From positions 1,116,001-1,180,000 of the forward strand of contig NZ_CP022353.1 of assembly GCF_002216685.1 (NCBI RefSeq): a DNA stretch of 64,000 bases, given 5' to 3'. The DNA comes from Vibrio tarriae (GTDB lineage Bacteria > Pseudomonadota > Gammaproteobacteria > Enterobacterales > Vibrionaceae). How positions within the stretch are numbered: the first letter of the stretch is position 1; each line of letters starts with the position of its first letter. Below, one piece after another: positions 1 through 8,375 of this stretch. The translations under genes were made by a program, and so were the position numbers. A model generated the notes under the pieces. It saw only the letters and a program-made list of their open reading frames with translations. It was not told where the DNA came from and ran no database searches.

Positions 1-1223
1 CAACTCATGGCATGTTAAGCCCAGCAGTGTTTCTGCCTTTAATTGAGCAGTGTGGCTTGCATGAGAAACTCTTCCTTACTGTATTAGAAAAGTCGGTCTC
101 TGCACTGGCCAGTATTGGTGCTGACTTGCAGCTTTCCGTCAACATCAGCCAGCGCAACTTGCAACACTCGATCTGTGATCCCATTCTCGCCATCTGTGAG
201 CGGTATGGCTTTCCCGCAAGCAAACTGACTCTAGAGATGACAGAACATGAGGTGTACAACGGAACCCCGACCTCATTGGCCAACCTTGCTCGACTGCGAA
301 TGTATGGCGTTGGGCTATCGATTGATGATTTTGGTACGGGCTACGCGTCATTAGGTCAACTGGCTCAATTGCCTTTTACGGAACTCAAGATTGATCGCAG
401 CTTTGTGCATGACTTGGCAAGCAACTACAAACACCAACAATTGACCAATATGTGTTTGTTGCTGGCTCAATCTTTGGGGTTGCACTGCGTCGTCGAAGGG
501 GTAGAGAACGAAGAAACATGGCAATACTTACGTCAACTTGGGGTAGATACTTGCCAAGGTTACTACGCCGCTAAGCCAATGCCGATTGCTCAGTTGAGCG
601 AGCTTTACACTAAAAATCGTCGTCAGTGTTTAGGTTGTCAAAGCATGGATGATGGCTGGCAAATCTTGCTGGTGGATAACCATATGCTCAGCGCCACGGC
701 ATTACAAAAAGTGCTCAATAAAGAAGAGAACGTCAGTAAGGTGTTTGTGGCACAAGATATTGAGCAGATGCTGCACAAACTGCGCGATTTACCGATCAAC
801 CAGCTGGTCGTCGAAAGTCGGTTTTTATCGACAATCAGTCCTGCGGCATTTCACGAGTTGCTTGAGCCTTACTATCGAGGAGCGATCTTGGTGCTGCATG
901 ATGGATTAACCGCTGAAACTCAACAGGATGACTCCAAAGCCATCGTCGTCAAAGCGAATACTTTGATGGAAACCAGTTCTCGGATCTTACAGCAAGCGCA
1001 GCAGAGCACTGTGCGCCCACAGGCGCAACAAGAAGAGCTTGCTCAGCTTTCTGAGCGAGAGTTGACGGTTGCGAAAATGTTAGTGGAAGGGCTGACAAAT
1101 AAGGAAATCGCCCTACAACTCGATATCAATCAAAAAACCGTAAGCACTTACAAGACTAGGATTATGACCAAGTTAGGGATTAAATCGGCCATGGAATTGG
1201 TGCGTTTTGTAACATTAAAATAG
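1..1223 (+). CDS. vieA: VieA, cyclic-di-GMP phosphodiesterase / LuxR-type regulator (5' truncated by window)
   Basis: The reading frame is already open at base 3, so this is the 3' part of a longer gene. About 400 residues remain. Family knowledge: VieA is a receiver-EAL-HTH protein of roughly 570 residues that hydrolyses c-di-GMP and is phosphorylated by VieS. The EAL remnant covers residues ~1-200 and keeps the catalytic signatures VNISQRNL, EMTEHE, DDFGTGYASL, LKIDRSF and VVEGVE, so phosphodiesterase activity looks intact; the EAL tripeptide itself lies upstream of the window. A degenerate receiver-like segment (~210-330) follows. A LuxR-type helix-turn-helix (~345-400) contains LTNKEIALQLDINQKTVSTY. 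The gene ends directly against a vieB remnant. Identification as vieA rests on domain order plus the flanking collagenase gene. Confidence 0.88.
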   Translation, partial: THGMLSPAVFLPLIEQCGLHEKLFLTVLEKSVSALASIGADLQLSVNISQRNLQHSICDPILAICERYGFPASKLTLEMTEHEVYNGTPTSLANLARLRMYGVGLSIDDFGTGYASLGQLAQLPFTELKIDRSFVHDLASNYKHQQLTNMCLLLAQSLGLHCVVEGVENEETWQYLRQLGVDTCQGYYAAKPMPIAQLSELYTKNRRQCLGCQSMDDGWQILLVDNHMLSATALQKVLNKEENVSKVFVAQDIEQMLHKLRDLPINQLVVESRFLSTISPAAFHELLEPYYRGAILVLHDGLTAETQQDDSKAIVVKANTLMETSSRILQQAQQSTVRPQAQQEELAQLSERELTVAKMLVEGLTNKEIALQLDINQKTVSTYKTRIMTKLGIKSAMELVRFVTLK

Positions 1224-1768
1224 TACCGAGAGTTATGGCGGTTCCTACTCTATGCGGCACGGCAAGCTGAATCGGCACAGCGAGATCAGTGGTTGCAAGA
1301 AGCGAAATCGATTCTGAAAGGGCTTTACGATAAAGGTCAGCATGAAGAGTTGTTGCCTCACTTGGAGTTAGTAACGGCACATTTAGCGATGGAAGAGGGT
1401 GAATTTGGGGTTTCGGTGGAGATCTTAAACAAGATTTATCGCGCTAAACCGTTCGAATTGTTTGAAGATCGCTACCATTTTAGGTGGCTACTTAATGTGA
1501 TGGGTTTTGACTCTGAATTTGCAAAATGCATCAGCTGGTGTAATGCAACCCTGTTAAATCAAGAAACAGCAGACCATCGACTCGCTACTGGCCGACGGCA
1601 TTCACGGAATCGGAAGCAGAACGCTTGTTGAGAAGTTGTAACCGTAACATTCGACAATTGATGAACGAAGCAGAATTGCAGCAAGATCAATATGATGAGC
1701 TATATCAAAAAGCGCTGAGATTCCGTAGCCGTTATCGTTTACAGCAAACCGAACCAGTTGAAGCGTAA
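1224..1768 (+). pseudogene. vieB: vieB remnant (N-terminus missing, frameshifted)
   Basis: Directly after the vieA TAG, and in the same frame, an open stretch encodes YRELWRFLLYAARQAESAQ and a TPR-like helical segment to about base 1590. Sense coding then continues in another frame (WPTAFTESEAERLL to TEPVEA, stop at 1766-1768). Joining the two frames gives about 180 residues resembling the C-terminal, helical part of VieB, the TPR-containing receiver protein normally encoded after vieA in vieSAB. No receiver domain or start codon is present. I infer an internal deletion that fused the vieA end to the vieB 3' end, plus a 1-base loss near 1580 (GCTACTGG would restore frame as GCTTACTGG). VieB is known to block VieS-to-VieA phosphotransfer, so its loss should affect signalling. 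Assignment is from context and recollection. Confidence 0.7.
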
Positions 1769-1769
1769 C

Positions 1770-1787
1770 CGCCCTCTACAGAGGGCG
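1770..1787. terminator. Hairpin between convergent vieB remnant and collagenase
   Basis: A 7-bp perfect stem, CGCCCTC and GAGGGCG, with a TACA loop lies between the two convergent genes. There is no long T run on either side, so it is a weak or bidirectional terminator at best. Confidence 0.45.
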
Positions 1788-1801
1788 ATTACGCCGTATC
1801 A

Positions 1802-4228
1802 TCAGTCGAAATAGGCCACCATTTCGACCGTGTCGCCGAGTTGCTGTGCGTTTAATGAAAAGTGCACATACCCCTCCTGAGTCACGGGAATACGCAAATA
1901 TTCATGATTGTCGGCATAGACTGAGGCGTGCTCAAACTGCTCTCGAGTTGGCCAATACGCTTTTGCTGCAAACAGGTCGACATTGCCTCGGTTTTGTTCT
2001 GAAGCGGTGAGCCATACTTGCACTTCACTGACGCCTTTTGGCACGTAGATGGCCACATAACGTTGTTGTTGAACGGTTAGGCTCTGGCTTTTACCCGCTT
2101 CTAAAACCACAGGAGCAAGATCATCTTTGACAGTCGGTTGCTCATTAGGCTGTTCGGTGACTAGGTGTGTGTTGAGGATGACTGCTGAGTAATCCGCACG
2201 TCCTGCAACACTCAAATAGTAGCGTCCGGGTTTGATGTAACCATTCTGCTCAGGTTTGAAGGTAATTTGCTCGTTGCTTCCATGGGTAAATTTCGTCACT
2301 TGATAATCATAGTAATGGGCAACCTGTTGGTAGCTCATATACAGATCGGCGTCTCCCTCTCCGGAGATCTGAACTTGGAACTCTCGGCTGTATTCTGGCA
2401 CATCCACATAGAATAGATGCTCACTGTATGCCTTTCCTGTCAGTGTCAAGGAGGTATTGGCCACTAAGTGAGTGACCGCATTCGGTTGTGGATCTGGGTT
2501 AGGCTGTTCTGGATTATCTGGATTATCTGGATTATCGCGTTGCAATGTATCCAGCCAAGCGGAGAACTCGACGCTATAGCGTTCGCCCAACAATTTGACA
2601 CTTTGTGACCACTGATCAAACTGCCCAGCGCGAGAGAGTGCCAGTAAGCTTTCCACGTCTTGCGGATGTTTTTCCAGCATAAAGCGCACGGCTAAGTAAC
2701 CCCAGCGATAAATGCGGTTTGTGTCGTGCGAATAGGTAGTCGCAAACACATCAGAAAGGCTCAATTTACCTTGAGAGATGAGCTCAACCGCCGCTTGGTA
2801 GCTCTGTTTATAATGCATATATTCAGCGAAACCTTCTAACCACCACACAATATGACCATGGGCTAAGTTATCACTGAACGAACCATACTGGTTGAAGCGC
2901 GCATCCAGATAATGGGTGTACTCATGCTCTAAATTGAGGATCGACAAATCCGCGTCATTGGCATAACGATAAGCGACAAAACGTGCTTGATTGCTTTTAT
3001 CCGCTGGGTTGCCTTCTAAATACTGTCCGCCATTGTCGGTGGTATTGCCAAATAAAAACGAAGAGTAATTGACATAGCTGCTGTTATTGGCAAATACCAC
3101 TACTTCAACATGCTCATTGTGGTCGTCGGCGACAGGAGCAAATCCCGTGTTGGCCACTTGGTGGAAATCTTGCTCTTTTTGATTCAATACGTCACAGGCT
3201 TGGGCGGCTTGCGTATCCGAAAGATCTTGCGAGCGAATAATCGCAGGGCCTTGGCATTCAAAGCGGTTTGGCAAAATGCGTGCAGCTAAATCGCGCTTCG
3301 CAGCATCAAGGTCGATACCTTGTTCTTGCAGCCCTTCAGGTGCGTAAGATTGCAACATCTCGACGGCGGCTAGCCACAATTTGTCGTGTTTACTTCCTAA
3401 GGGATAGCGAGCAATCACTTGTTGCATGACATATAGTGCCTTTTGCTTGGTCGTTGCATCTGGGCTAATCAGTAAGCGGCCAGTTTCACGCAGAGCGTTG
3501 TAAACTAAAAACTCAGCGTCGGTTTCTAATGCCCACTCATTGTCCAGAGCGAATCGATACAAGGTATCAATATGTTGAGTATTGGAGGCTAAGTAGCGGT
3601 AAAACTCCGAGTTACCCACATGGCCAGACATAGCGCGGAATAAGTTATTTAAACCATCGACCCATTGCGTATCTTGCGCCGTTTCTCGATTGAAGCGGTG
3701 CAGGGCTAAGATCATGGCATCCATCGTCAGGGGCAATTGTTTGACGTTATCTACCATTAAACTTAGGCTCTTCATTGCGCCCACTTGTTCACGGCCTTGG
3801 TCAAAAGCATGCGGATGACGCAAAAAGCGGTCGATAGATTGAGCAAAGCGTTGACTGAGTGCTTGAGAGTAAGGTTCACGCCCTGCGTTGTAACGCACGT
3901 AATACGCTGCACGAATGAACTCACCATAGTTTTCTAAGCGACGAGCTTGCTGAGCCTCGCCGGTGTAACGAGCAATTTCAGCATTTAGCGCAGTGTGTAA
4001 ATGCGCAAGAGAAGCTTCGCTATAGAGGTTATCCAAGGTTGCAACCGGTGCGTAAAACCATGAGTTGTAACAAGTTTGTGTCGCTGCAGCAATTTGCGCA
4101 GGAAGATCGCGCGCAGGCTGTAAATCTTGTATCTCACAAGCTGCTTGTGAATAGGAAGAGTAAGAAAAACCTGCGATGAAGCAAGCCAAAGCGATGGGAT
4201 GACGTCGGACGCGTTTTTGAGGGTACAC
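1802..4228 (-). CDS. Secreted M9-family microbial collagenase
   Basis: 808-residue extracellular zinc metalloprotease of the Vibrio M9A type, which cleaves native collagen and gelatin. Residues ~1-29 form a signal peptide ending SYSQA. An N-terminal M9N activator region (~35-330) precedes the catalytic domain. The zinc site is HEYTH at 435-439, with a following EGFAEY segment at 465-470 that supplies the third ligand. A proline/asparagine-rich linker (~565-583, repeats of PDN) leads to two pre-peptidase C-terminal (PPC) domains (~588-685 and ~695-808), which usually bind substrate and are often removed after secretion. There is no PKD domain. Start is GTG at 4226-4228 with AGGTG five bases upstream. 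It is convergent with the vie operon, as I recall for VC1650. The product is probably exported by type II secretion. Confidence 0.93.
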   Translation of the reverse strand: MYPQKRVRRHPIALACFIAGFSYSSYSQAACEIQDLQPARDLPAQIAAATQTCYNSWFYAPVATLDNLYSEASLAHLHTALNAEIARYTGEAQQARRLENYGEFIRAAYYVRYNAGREPYSQALSQRFAQSIDRFLRHPHAFDQGREQVGAMKSLSLMVDNVKQLPLTMDAMILALHRFNRETAQDTQWVDGLNNLFRAMSGHVGNSEFYRYLASNTQHIDTLYRFALDNEWALETDAEFLVYNALRETGRLLISPDATTKQKALYVMQQVIARYPLGSKHDKLWLAAVEMLQSYAPEGLQEQGIDLDAAKRDLAARILPNRFECQGPAIIRSQDLSDTQAAQACDVLNQKEQDFHQVANTGFAPVADDHNEHVEVVVFANNSSYVNYSSFLFGNTTDNGGQYLEGNPADKSNQARFVAYRYANDADLSILNLEHEYTHYLDARFNQYGSFSDNLAHGHIVWWLEGFAEYMHYKQSYQAAVELISQGKLSLSDVFATTYSHDTNRIYRWGYLAVRFMLEKHPQDVESLLALSRAGQFDQWSQSVKLLGERYSVEFSAWLDTLQRDNPDNPDNPEQPNPDPQPNAVTHLVANTSLTLTGKAYSEHLFYVDVPEYSREFQVQISGEGDADLYMSYQQVAHYYDYQVTKFTHGSNEQITFKPEQNGYIKPGRYYLSVAGRADYSAVILNTHLVTEQPNEQPTVKDDLAPVVLEAGKSQSLTVQQQRYVAIYVPKGVSEVQVWLTASEQNRGNVDLFAAKAYWPTREQFEHASVYADNHEYLRIPVTQEGYVHFSLNAQQLGDTVEMVAYFD

Positions 4229-4443
4229 AGTAACACCTATTTATTATCAATATATTGAGGGTGTGGGTTATACGTCTCATCATTGATTCAGTGAAACCGA
4301 AATCATAAAAACTATGAGGTTGATTCAGAAAATAGAGCATGTACTCTATTTTCTGGTGGAAAAAATAAGCAGCCGCGAATCACTCAGAAGCTGTGTGACT
4401 AACTCTTAGATAAATAAGGATTTATTTCGGAATCTGTTAAATT

Positions 4444-5187
4444 TTAGAAGTTGAATGTATAGGCAGCACCTAACGTTACCGCCCACCCAAGGTCTCTTTG
4501 AAGTATTGGGCTAGTCGAATCATGATGTTCAAGTTCTAGCTTCGCAATGCTGATCCAGTTATTGCCTAAATCATAAATCCCAATTAATCCTGCTTGATAA
4601 ACCCAAGTGCTTTTGGCGGTAAAAGCCGGTAAGCGGGAGCGAGAGGATTCTGATGGCGATACAGAATAAAGGTGTTGTGAAAGCTTAGCATCCCGATAGT
4701 CGACTTCCACATAGGGGGTGAGGGTTAGTTTAGGAAGTTCGGTGGCGTAGCTGCGGCTTAAATGCAATTGCACTTCGTAGCCGTCATGAACGCTAGTCAC
4801 ATCGTGCAGGTAAGTGATTCTGGCACCGACGGTTCCAAAAGTGATTCCCAGTTCACCGTTACCTTTGCGTTCATCAACACCTGAAGGGATCTTATCAAAA
4901 TCTTGGCTTACTTCTGCAAAACGCCATTGGCCACTCAAACCAAACCAAGGGTGAAACAGGGTAAGGTTCGCAAGAGAGCCATCTACAAATCCATATTTGC
5001 CGTTATAAAACAGATTAGGTTCCAGCGATAAGCTTGCATTTTCTTCGTTTGCTAGAAACACCGACTCACCGTAAACCAAGCTACCACCGATGAAGCCGTA
5101 GTCATAATAGTCAGGCAAATCTGCCGAGTAACTGAAAGGGGCTGTGGCGGTGAGCGAGAGTGCCAGCAATCGAATAGTGCATTTCAT
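4444..5187 (-). CDS. MipA/OmpV family outer-membrane protein
   Basis: 247 residues with a clear signal peptide (cleavage near FSYSA at ~21). The rest is alternating beta-strand sequence rich in Gly and aromatic residues, ending AAYTFNF; the terminal phenylalanine is typical of outer-membrane beta-barrels. MipA/OmpV proteins are about this size; some scaffold murein hydrolases and others act as porin-like adhesion proteins. Which role applies here cannot be read from the sequence. The gene stands alone, on the same strand as the collagenase but separated from it by a 215-base region that holds the collagenase promoter. Start ATG has GGAGACAAAGTCT upstream. Confidence 0.78.
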   Translation of the reverse strand: MKCTIRLLALSLTATAPFSYSADLPDYYDYGFIGGSLVYGESVFLANEENASLSLEPNLFYNGKYGFVDGSLANLTLFHPWFGLSGQWRFAEVSQDFDKIPSGVDERKGNGELGITFGTVGARITYLHDVTSVHDGYEVQLHLSRSYATELPKLTLTPYVEVDYRDAKLSQHLYSVSPSESSRSRLPAFTAKSTWVYQAGLIGIYDLGNNWISIAKLELEHHDSTSPILQRDLGWAVTLGAAYTFNF

Positions 5188-5317
5188 AGACTTTGTCTCC
5201 TTGAAAAGGGTGATTTATCGGAGCGACTTGTTGTATTGCTCGGTTATCCAAGTCGCGAGAGATATAGAACCTTTTAGGAGCCTTTTTCTTTCTTAATTAT
5301 TTATTTTGGTGATGTGT

Positions 5318-7081
5318 TTAATCTGCTGACCACACATTACGAATATCCGGCCAACCCCAGTTGGTGAGCTCAACATCGTGTAATACACCGTGGAAACGCA
5401 AGGTTTGTCTATGGTGGAAAAGAGGCGCAAGCCAAGATTCACTGACCAAAAGTGAAGCAATCGGCTCCAGTTGATCGAGATATTGAGGTAATTGCGTTTG
5501 CTCGCGCACCGCATTTAATTGCTGCATCAGCCATATCACCTCATCGGGGCTGGCGCACGCATGCAGAATCGGGTTGCTGAATAACATAGCAAAAGCGGAA
5601 GCGTGGCGGTTGTCATCCAAATTAATGTTGGTCAGTACCAAGGTTTCATCCAGCTCGCCCTTGAGCGCACGTTGATTCAATTCCCGATAAGTGTAAGTGT
5701 GAATACTTAATGTAATGCCTTGAGCTGCAAGCAATCTGGCAATCGCTTGGGCACAAGTCTGTAATGCGGTGTAGTTGTACAAGGCCAAGGTCAACTGCGT
5801 GGGAAGCGCAACTTTCGGAGCTGGAGATTTCAACACAGCGCGCCAGCTTGGCAGCAAGTTGTGCGCGGGTTCGACGCCAAACATTACTCCGTGACAGCGA
5901 ATATCTTGCTCAATCGTGTTTGGATTGAGTAGCTCGCTGAGTCGGTGTGCTTGAGCTTGATCCAACGGTTGCTTGGCTCTCTGGTTAAACAGCACCATTA
6001 AACACCCATCTTCGACGCGGCTTTGCTGTTGGGCGGCAGAGGTTAAATGAGGCGAGTCTGATAGTGAGACTTGATGATGGCTGGTCGTATTGGCTTCCGG
6101 CTGATTAGTTTCAATGAGTGGGCGACTTAAACGCTCCTCATCGACTTGCCAAATGGTCACACGATCGGTCAAGGCTCGACAGCCGTAGAATTGACTGAAT
6201 GCTTTGAGCTTGAGTTTATTGCGGGTGTGTTCCTGAACTTCAAAAGGGCCACAACCGATCACCGGAACAATTTGCCCTTCATGAAATTGGCTGTAATTCA
6301 ATTGACTGACCGGTTGAATGGCGTATTTCACGCCAGAAATCATCCCTGCAAATCCCGGATCTGGGCGCTCTAAGTTGAATACCACTTGAAAAGGGGTTGG
6401 CGCTTTAATATCGCTAATATGTGCCAGCTCTGCACGGTGTGTTTCTAGGCTAGAGAGTTTGGCAAACAGGCTGACAATGGTATTGGCATCCAGCGGCGCA
6501 CCATTATGAAAGGTTAATTCGGGTCGCAGATAAAACGTCCATTGCCAAGTGTGCGGATCATAATGCCAATGATGCGCCAGTTCGGGGTGTACATGGCCAT
6601 TAGCATTAGAGCTGACCAAACAACTGTAGATCTGACGGATCAAAAAACGCTCGCTACTTCGCTGAGGAAGATGGGGCAGCAGTGGTTCAAATGGACGCTT
6701 ATAAGTGAGCTGAATATGCAGCCGTCCTTCTTGTACCGTAGCACCAGACGTTTTCTTTAACAGTTTGGCAAAAGCGACCTCATCGTTATCTAAAATCGCT
6801 AATGCTCGTTCGTATTTACCGATCTGTACTCGTTTGGCCGCCAGTTGCTCCTTGAGTGGCTCAAGTTCTCTGTGCAGTAATAATGAAGAGCGGTGATGTC
6901 GTCCTGCCTTCGGTGTCCAAGTTAACCAACCCAATTGATTCAAACGCACCAGCAAATTTCTTGCGTGACGAGGACTCGTAAACAGTCGCTCCGCCAGTTC
7001 AGGCAAAGTGGTTTTAATATCGTGACCCACACCCAAGGGAGTCAGCCTAGCGTAATAGCGCAATAAATTGAGATCAGACAT
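5318..7081 (-). CDS. sgrR: SgrR-family sugar-phosphate stress regulator
   Basis: 587 residues when started at ATG 7081 (MSDLNLLRYY), which has GAGGT five bases upstream. The frame is open further upstream to 7231, but that extension is basic, unconserved-looking and lacks a ribosome site. An N-terminal winged-helix DNA-binding domain (~1-115) contains LTPLGVGHDIKTTLPELAER. A solute-binding-protein-like (SBP_bac_5) domain (~160-560) contains FHNGAPLDANTIV and NLERPDPGFAG. In enterics SgrR senses glucose-phosphate accumulation and activates the divergent small RNA SgrS. Here too a small transcription unit with a terminator hairpin lies divergently upstream. Family assignment is strong; the inducing sugar phosphate is inferred. 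Confidence 0.88.
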   Translation of the reverse strand: MSDLNLLRYYARLTPLGVGHDIKTTLPELAERLFTSPRHARNLLVRLNQLGWLTWTPKAGRHHRSSLLLHRELEPLKEQLAAKRVQIGKYERALAILDNDEVAFAKLLKKTSGATVQEGRLHIQLTYKRPFEPLLPHLPQRSSERFLIRQIYSCLVSSNANGHVHPELAHHWHYDPHTWQWTFYLRPELTFHNGAPLDANTIVSLFAKLSSLETHRAELAHISDIKAPTPFQVVFNLERPDPGFAGMISGVKYAIQPVSQLNYSQFHEGQIVPVIGCGPFEVQEHTRNKLKLKAFSQFYGCRALTDRVTIWQVDEERLSRPLIETNQPEANTTSHHQVSLSDSPHLTSAAQQQSRVEDGCLMVLFNQRAKQPLDQAQAHRLSELLNPNTIEQDIRCHGVMFGVEPAHNLLPSWRAVLKSPAPKVALPTQLTLALYNYTALQTCAQAIARLLAAQGITLSIHTYTYRELNQRALKGELDETLVLTNINLDDNRHASAFAMLFSNPILHACASPDEVIWLMQQLNAVREQTQLPQYLDQLEPIASLLVSESWLAPLFHHRQTLRFHGVLHDVELTNWGWPDIRNVWSAD

Positions 7082-7310
7082 GGTTACCTCAACGCTTAGC
7101 TCATCTGCGGCTATTGTAGTGAAAAAAGGTGGAGTTAATGGTGAAAACCTACGGGTTGTTTGTTCCTCATTTCTCGACCTCTCGGTGCGAAATCCCCAAT
7201 TTTCTGCGTAAAACGGTGTAATGCGGAGCAAAGTGATTTAAATCGCTCACTTTTTTGTTTCCTTAATCAGGATGACAATAAAAGCATCAACACAACAAGG
7301 AGTGCAGAGT

Positions 7311-7475
7311 ATGTTCAGATCACCCGTTAACGAACAGACGATGGCCGCCTACTATCAACAACGGCTGCAGCAAACTCATAGTGTGATTGAGCGAATGGCA
7401 CTGGTTGCGTTATTTGAGTTGCTCTTTACTCAAACGCCCCCTGAGCCAGAACCGCCCAAATCACCAACCCAATAA
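7311..7475 (+). CDS. Small 54-residue protein divergent from sgrR (possible SgrT analogue)
   Basis: Start chosen at ATG 7311 (MFRSPVNEQT) because AAGGAG sits nine bases upstream; the in-frame ATG at 7272 has no usable spacing. The product has an amphipathic or hydrophobic middle (SVIERMALVALFELLF) and a proline-rich tail (TPPEPEPPKSPTQ). I do not recognise a family. Position, divergent from sgrR and just before a hairpin carrying an anti-Shine-Dalgarno loop, is where enterics encode SgrT, a roughly 40-residue inhibitor of the glucose PTS permease. Sequence likeness to SgrT is too weak to claim homology. Confidence 0.55.
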   Translation: MFRSPVNEQTMAAYYQQRLQQTHSVIERMALVALFELLFTQTPPEPEPPKSPTQ

Positions 7476-7488
7476 CAAGATAAAACCC

Positions 7489-7550
7489 GCAGCACTCGCA
7501 CTATTGCTCCTGACGCTTCCCCCAAGCTGATACGCGAGTGCTGCTTCTTT
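7489..7550 (+). terminator. Long-loop hairpin terminator with anti-SD loop
   Basis: Perfect 11-bp stem GCAGCACTCGC (7489-7499) and GCGAGTGCTGC (7534-7544), followed by TTCTTT. The unusually large 34-base loop contains TTGCTCCTGA and a CTTCCCCC run, both pyrimidine-rich and suited to pairing with ribosome-binding sites. Confidence 0.6.
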
Positions 7551-7650
7551 CCTACTTGAAGCTTGCTGGGTGACTTTGTGAGCACATAGCCAATAATACA
7601 CCGCTGATTTCGCTAAACTCTTGCCCTAACCGAATGAAGAGGAGTGGGTG

Positions 7651-8259
7651 ATGGCGATTCGTAATGTGGTATTTGATGTTGGCAATGTGATTGTAAAATG
7701 GGCACCACAAGACATTGCCCAACTGACGTTTGGTGAGGGAGAAGAGAGTGCCGTCATGGCAACGGCTGTATTTAAAAGTGAGTTTTGGCGCGATTTGAAT
7801 AAAGGAAAGTACACCGAGACTGAAGTGAAACGGGCGCTTCATCAGGAATTGGGGCTTTCCTTTGATACTTTAGAACAACTCTTCTTCCATATTAAAAATA
7901 CCCAAGTCTTGTTGTCTGGGACTCAGCAATTAATGGATGATCTCCTCAAAGCGGGTTATCGTCTCTACGCGTTGACCGATAATGTGAACGAGATTGTCAC
8001 TTACTTAAAAAAACAATATGACTTTTGGCCCAAATTTACTGGCGCAGTAGTGTCGAGTGAGTGTGGTTTGCTTAAACCTGATCCGGCGATTTACCAGCAT
8101 CTGGCAGACTCCCAGCGCATTCTCCCGCAAGAAAGTGTCTTTATGGATGATATGCCAGCCAATGTCGAGGGGGCGCGCCAACAAGGATTTCATGCCATTC
8201 AATTTGTTGATGCGCACCAAGCAAGAGTACAGCTAGCGCAAATGGGGCTGCACTTTTAA
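7651..8259 (+). CDS. HAD-IA family phosphatase, YihX-like
   Basis: 202 residues starting at ATG 7651 with GAGGAG about seven bases upstream (a GTG at 7648 is also in frame). HAD motifs are in order: FDVGNVIV (nucleophile Asp near residue 9), LTDN (motif II), GLLKPDPAIY (motif III lysine) and FMDDMPANVEGA (motif IV aspartates). Length and the DxGNV form of motif I match YihX-type alpha-glucose-1-phosphate phosphatases rather than the DxD haloacid dehalogenases. It lies just downstream of the sgrR-linked small RNA candidate, so a role in dephosphorylating accumulated sugar phosphate is attractive, but it is inferred from neighbourhood only. Confidence 0.82.
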   Translation: MAIRNVVFDVGNVIVKWAPQDIAQLTFGEGEESAVMATAVFKSEFWRDLNKGKYTETEVKRALHQELGLSFDTLEQLFFHIKNTQVLLSGTQQLMDDLLKAGYRLYALTDNVNEIVTYLKKQYDFWPKFTGAVVSSECGLLKPDPAIYQHLADSQRILPQESVFMDDMPANVEGARQQGFHAIQFVDAHQARVQLAQMGLHF

Positions 8260-8330
8260 AGGTCAGCGCTTTGGCTAAATAGATGAATACTTGATGTGGT
8301 AACGTCAAGTCGTTTTGTTATCGCAATGAA

Positions 8331-8355
8331 TAGGGCAGGTGAAAAGCCTGCCCTA
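8331..8355. terminator. Bidirectional hairpin between convergent HAD and lipoprotein genes
   Basis: TAGGGCAGG and CCTGCCCTA form a perfect 9-bp stem around a 7-base loop in the gap between the convergent genes. T-richness follows on the plus side (TGTGTTTGTTTG). Confidence 0.6.
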
Positions 8356-8375
8356 TGTGTTTGTTTGTCTGGTGG

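Larger units (their letters stand above)
7265..7550 (+). ncRNA. Candidate SgrS-like dual-function RNA divergent from sgrR
   Basis: Inference from position and local sequence. Divergent from sgrR lies a short unit with a small ORF (7311-7475) followed by a GC-rich hairpin at 7489-7544 and a TTCTTT tail. The 34-base hairpin loop carries TTGCTCCTGA (7504-7513), the reverse complement of TCAGGAGCAA. A block of this kind (CAGGAGCA) precedes the E. coli ptsG start codon, the classic SgrS target. The layout of a small protein gene then an anti-Shine-Dalgarno element then a terminator matches SgrS/SgrT. The 5' end is a guess; no promoter was pinned down. It could instead be an ordinary short mRNA. 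Confidence 0.4.

Noticed and set aside
7082..7231. Longer SgrR N-terminus (start at 7231)
   Set aside because: The internal ATG at 7081 has a good GAGGT site and matches the family start; the extension covers the expected divergent regulatory region.
7546..7572. Partial ERIC end (TTTCCTACTTGAAGCTTG)
   Set aside because: Only about 15 bases match and no core or second arm is present; chance or a very old remnant.
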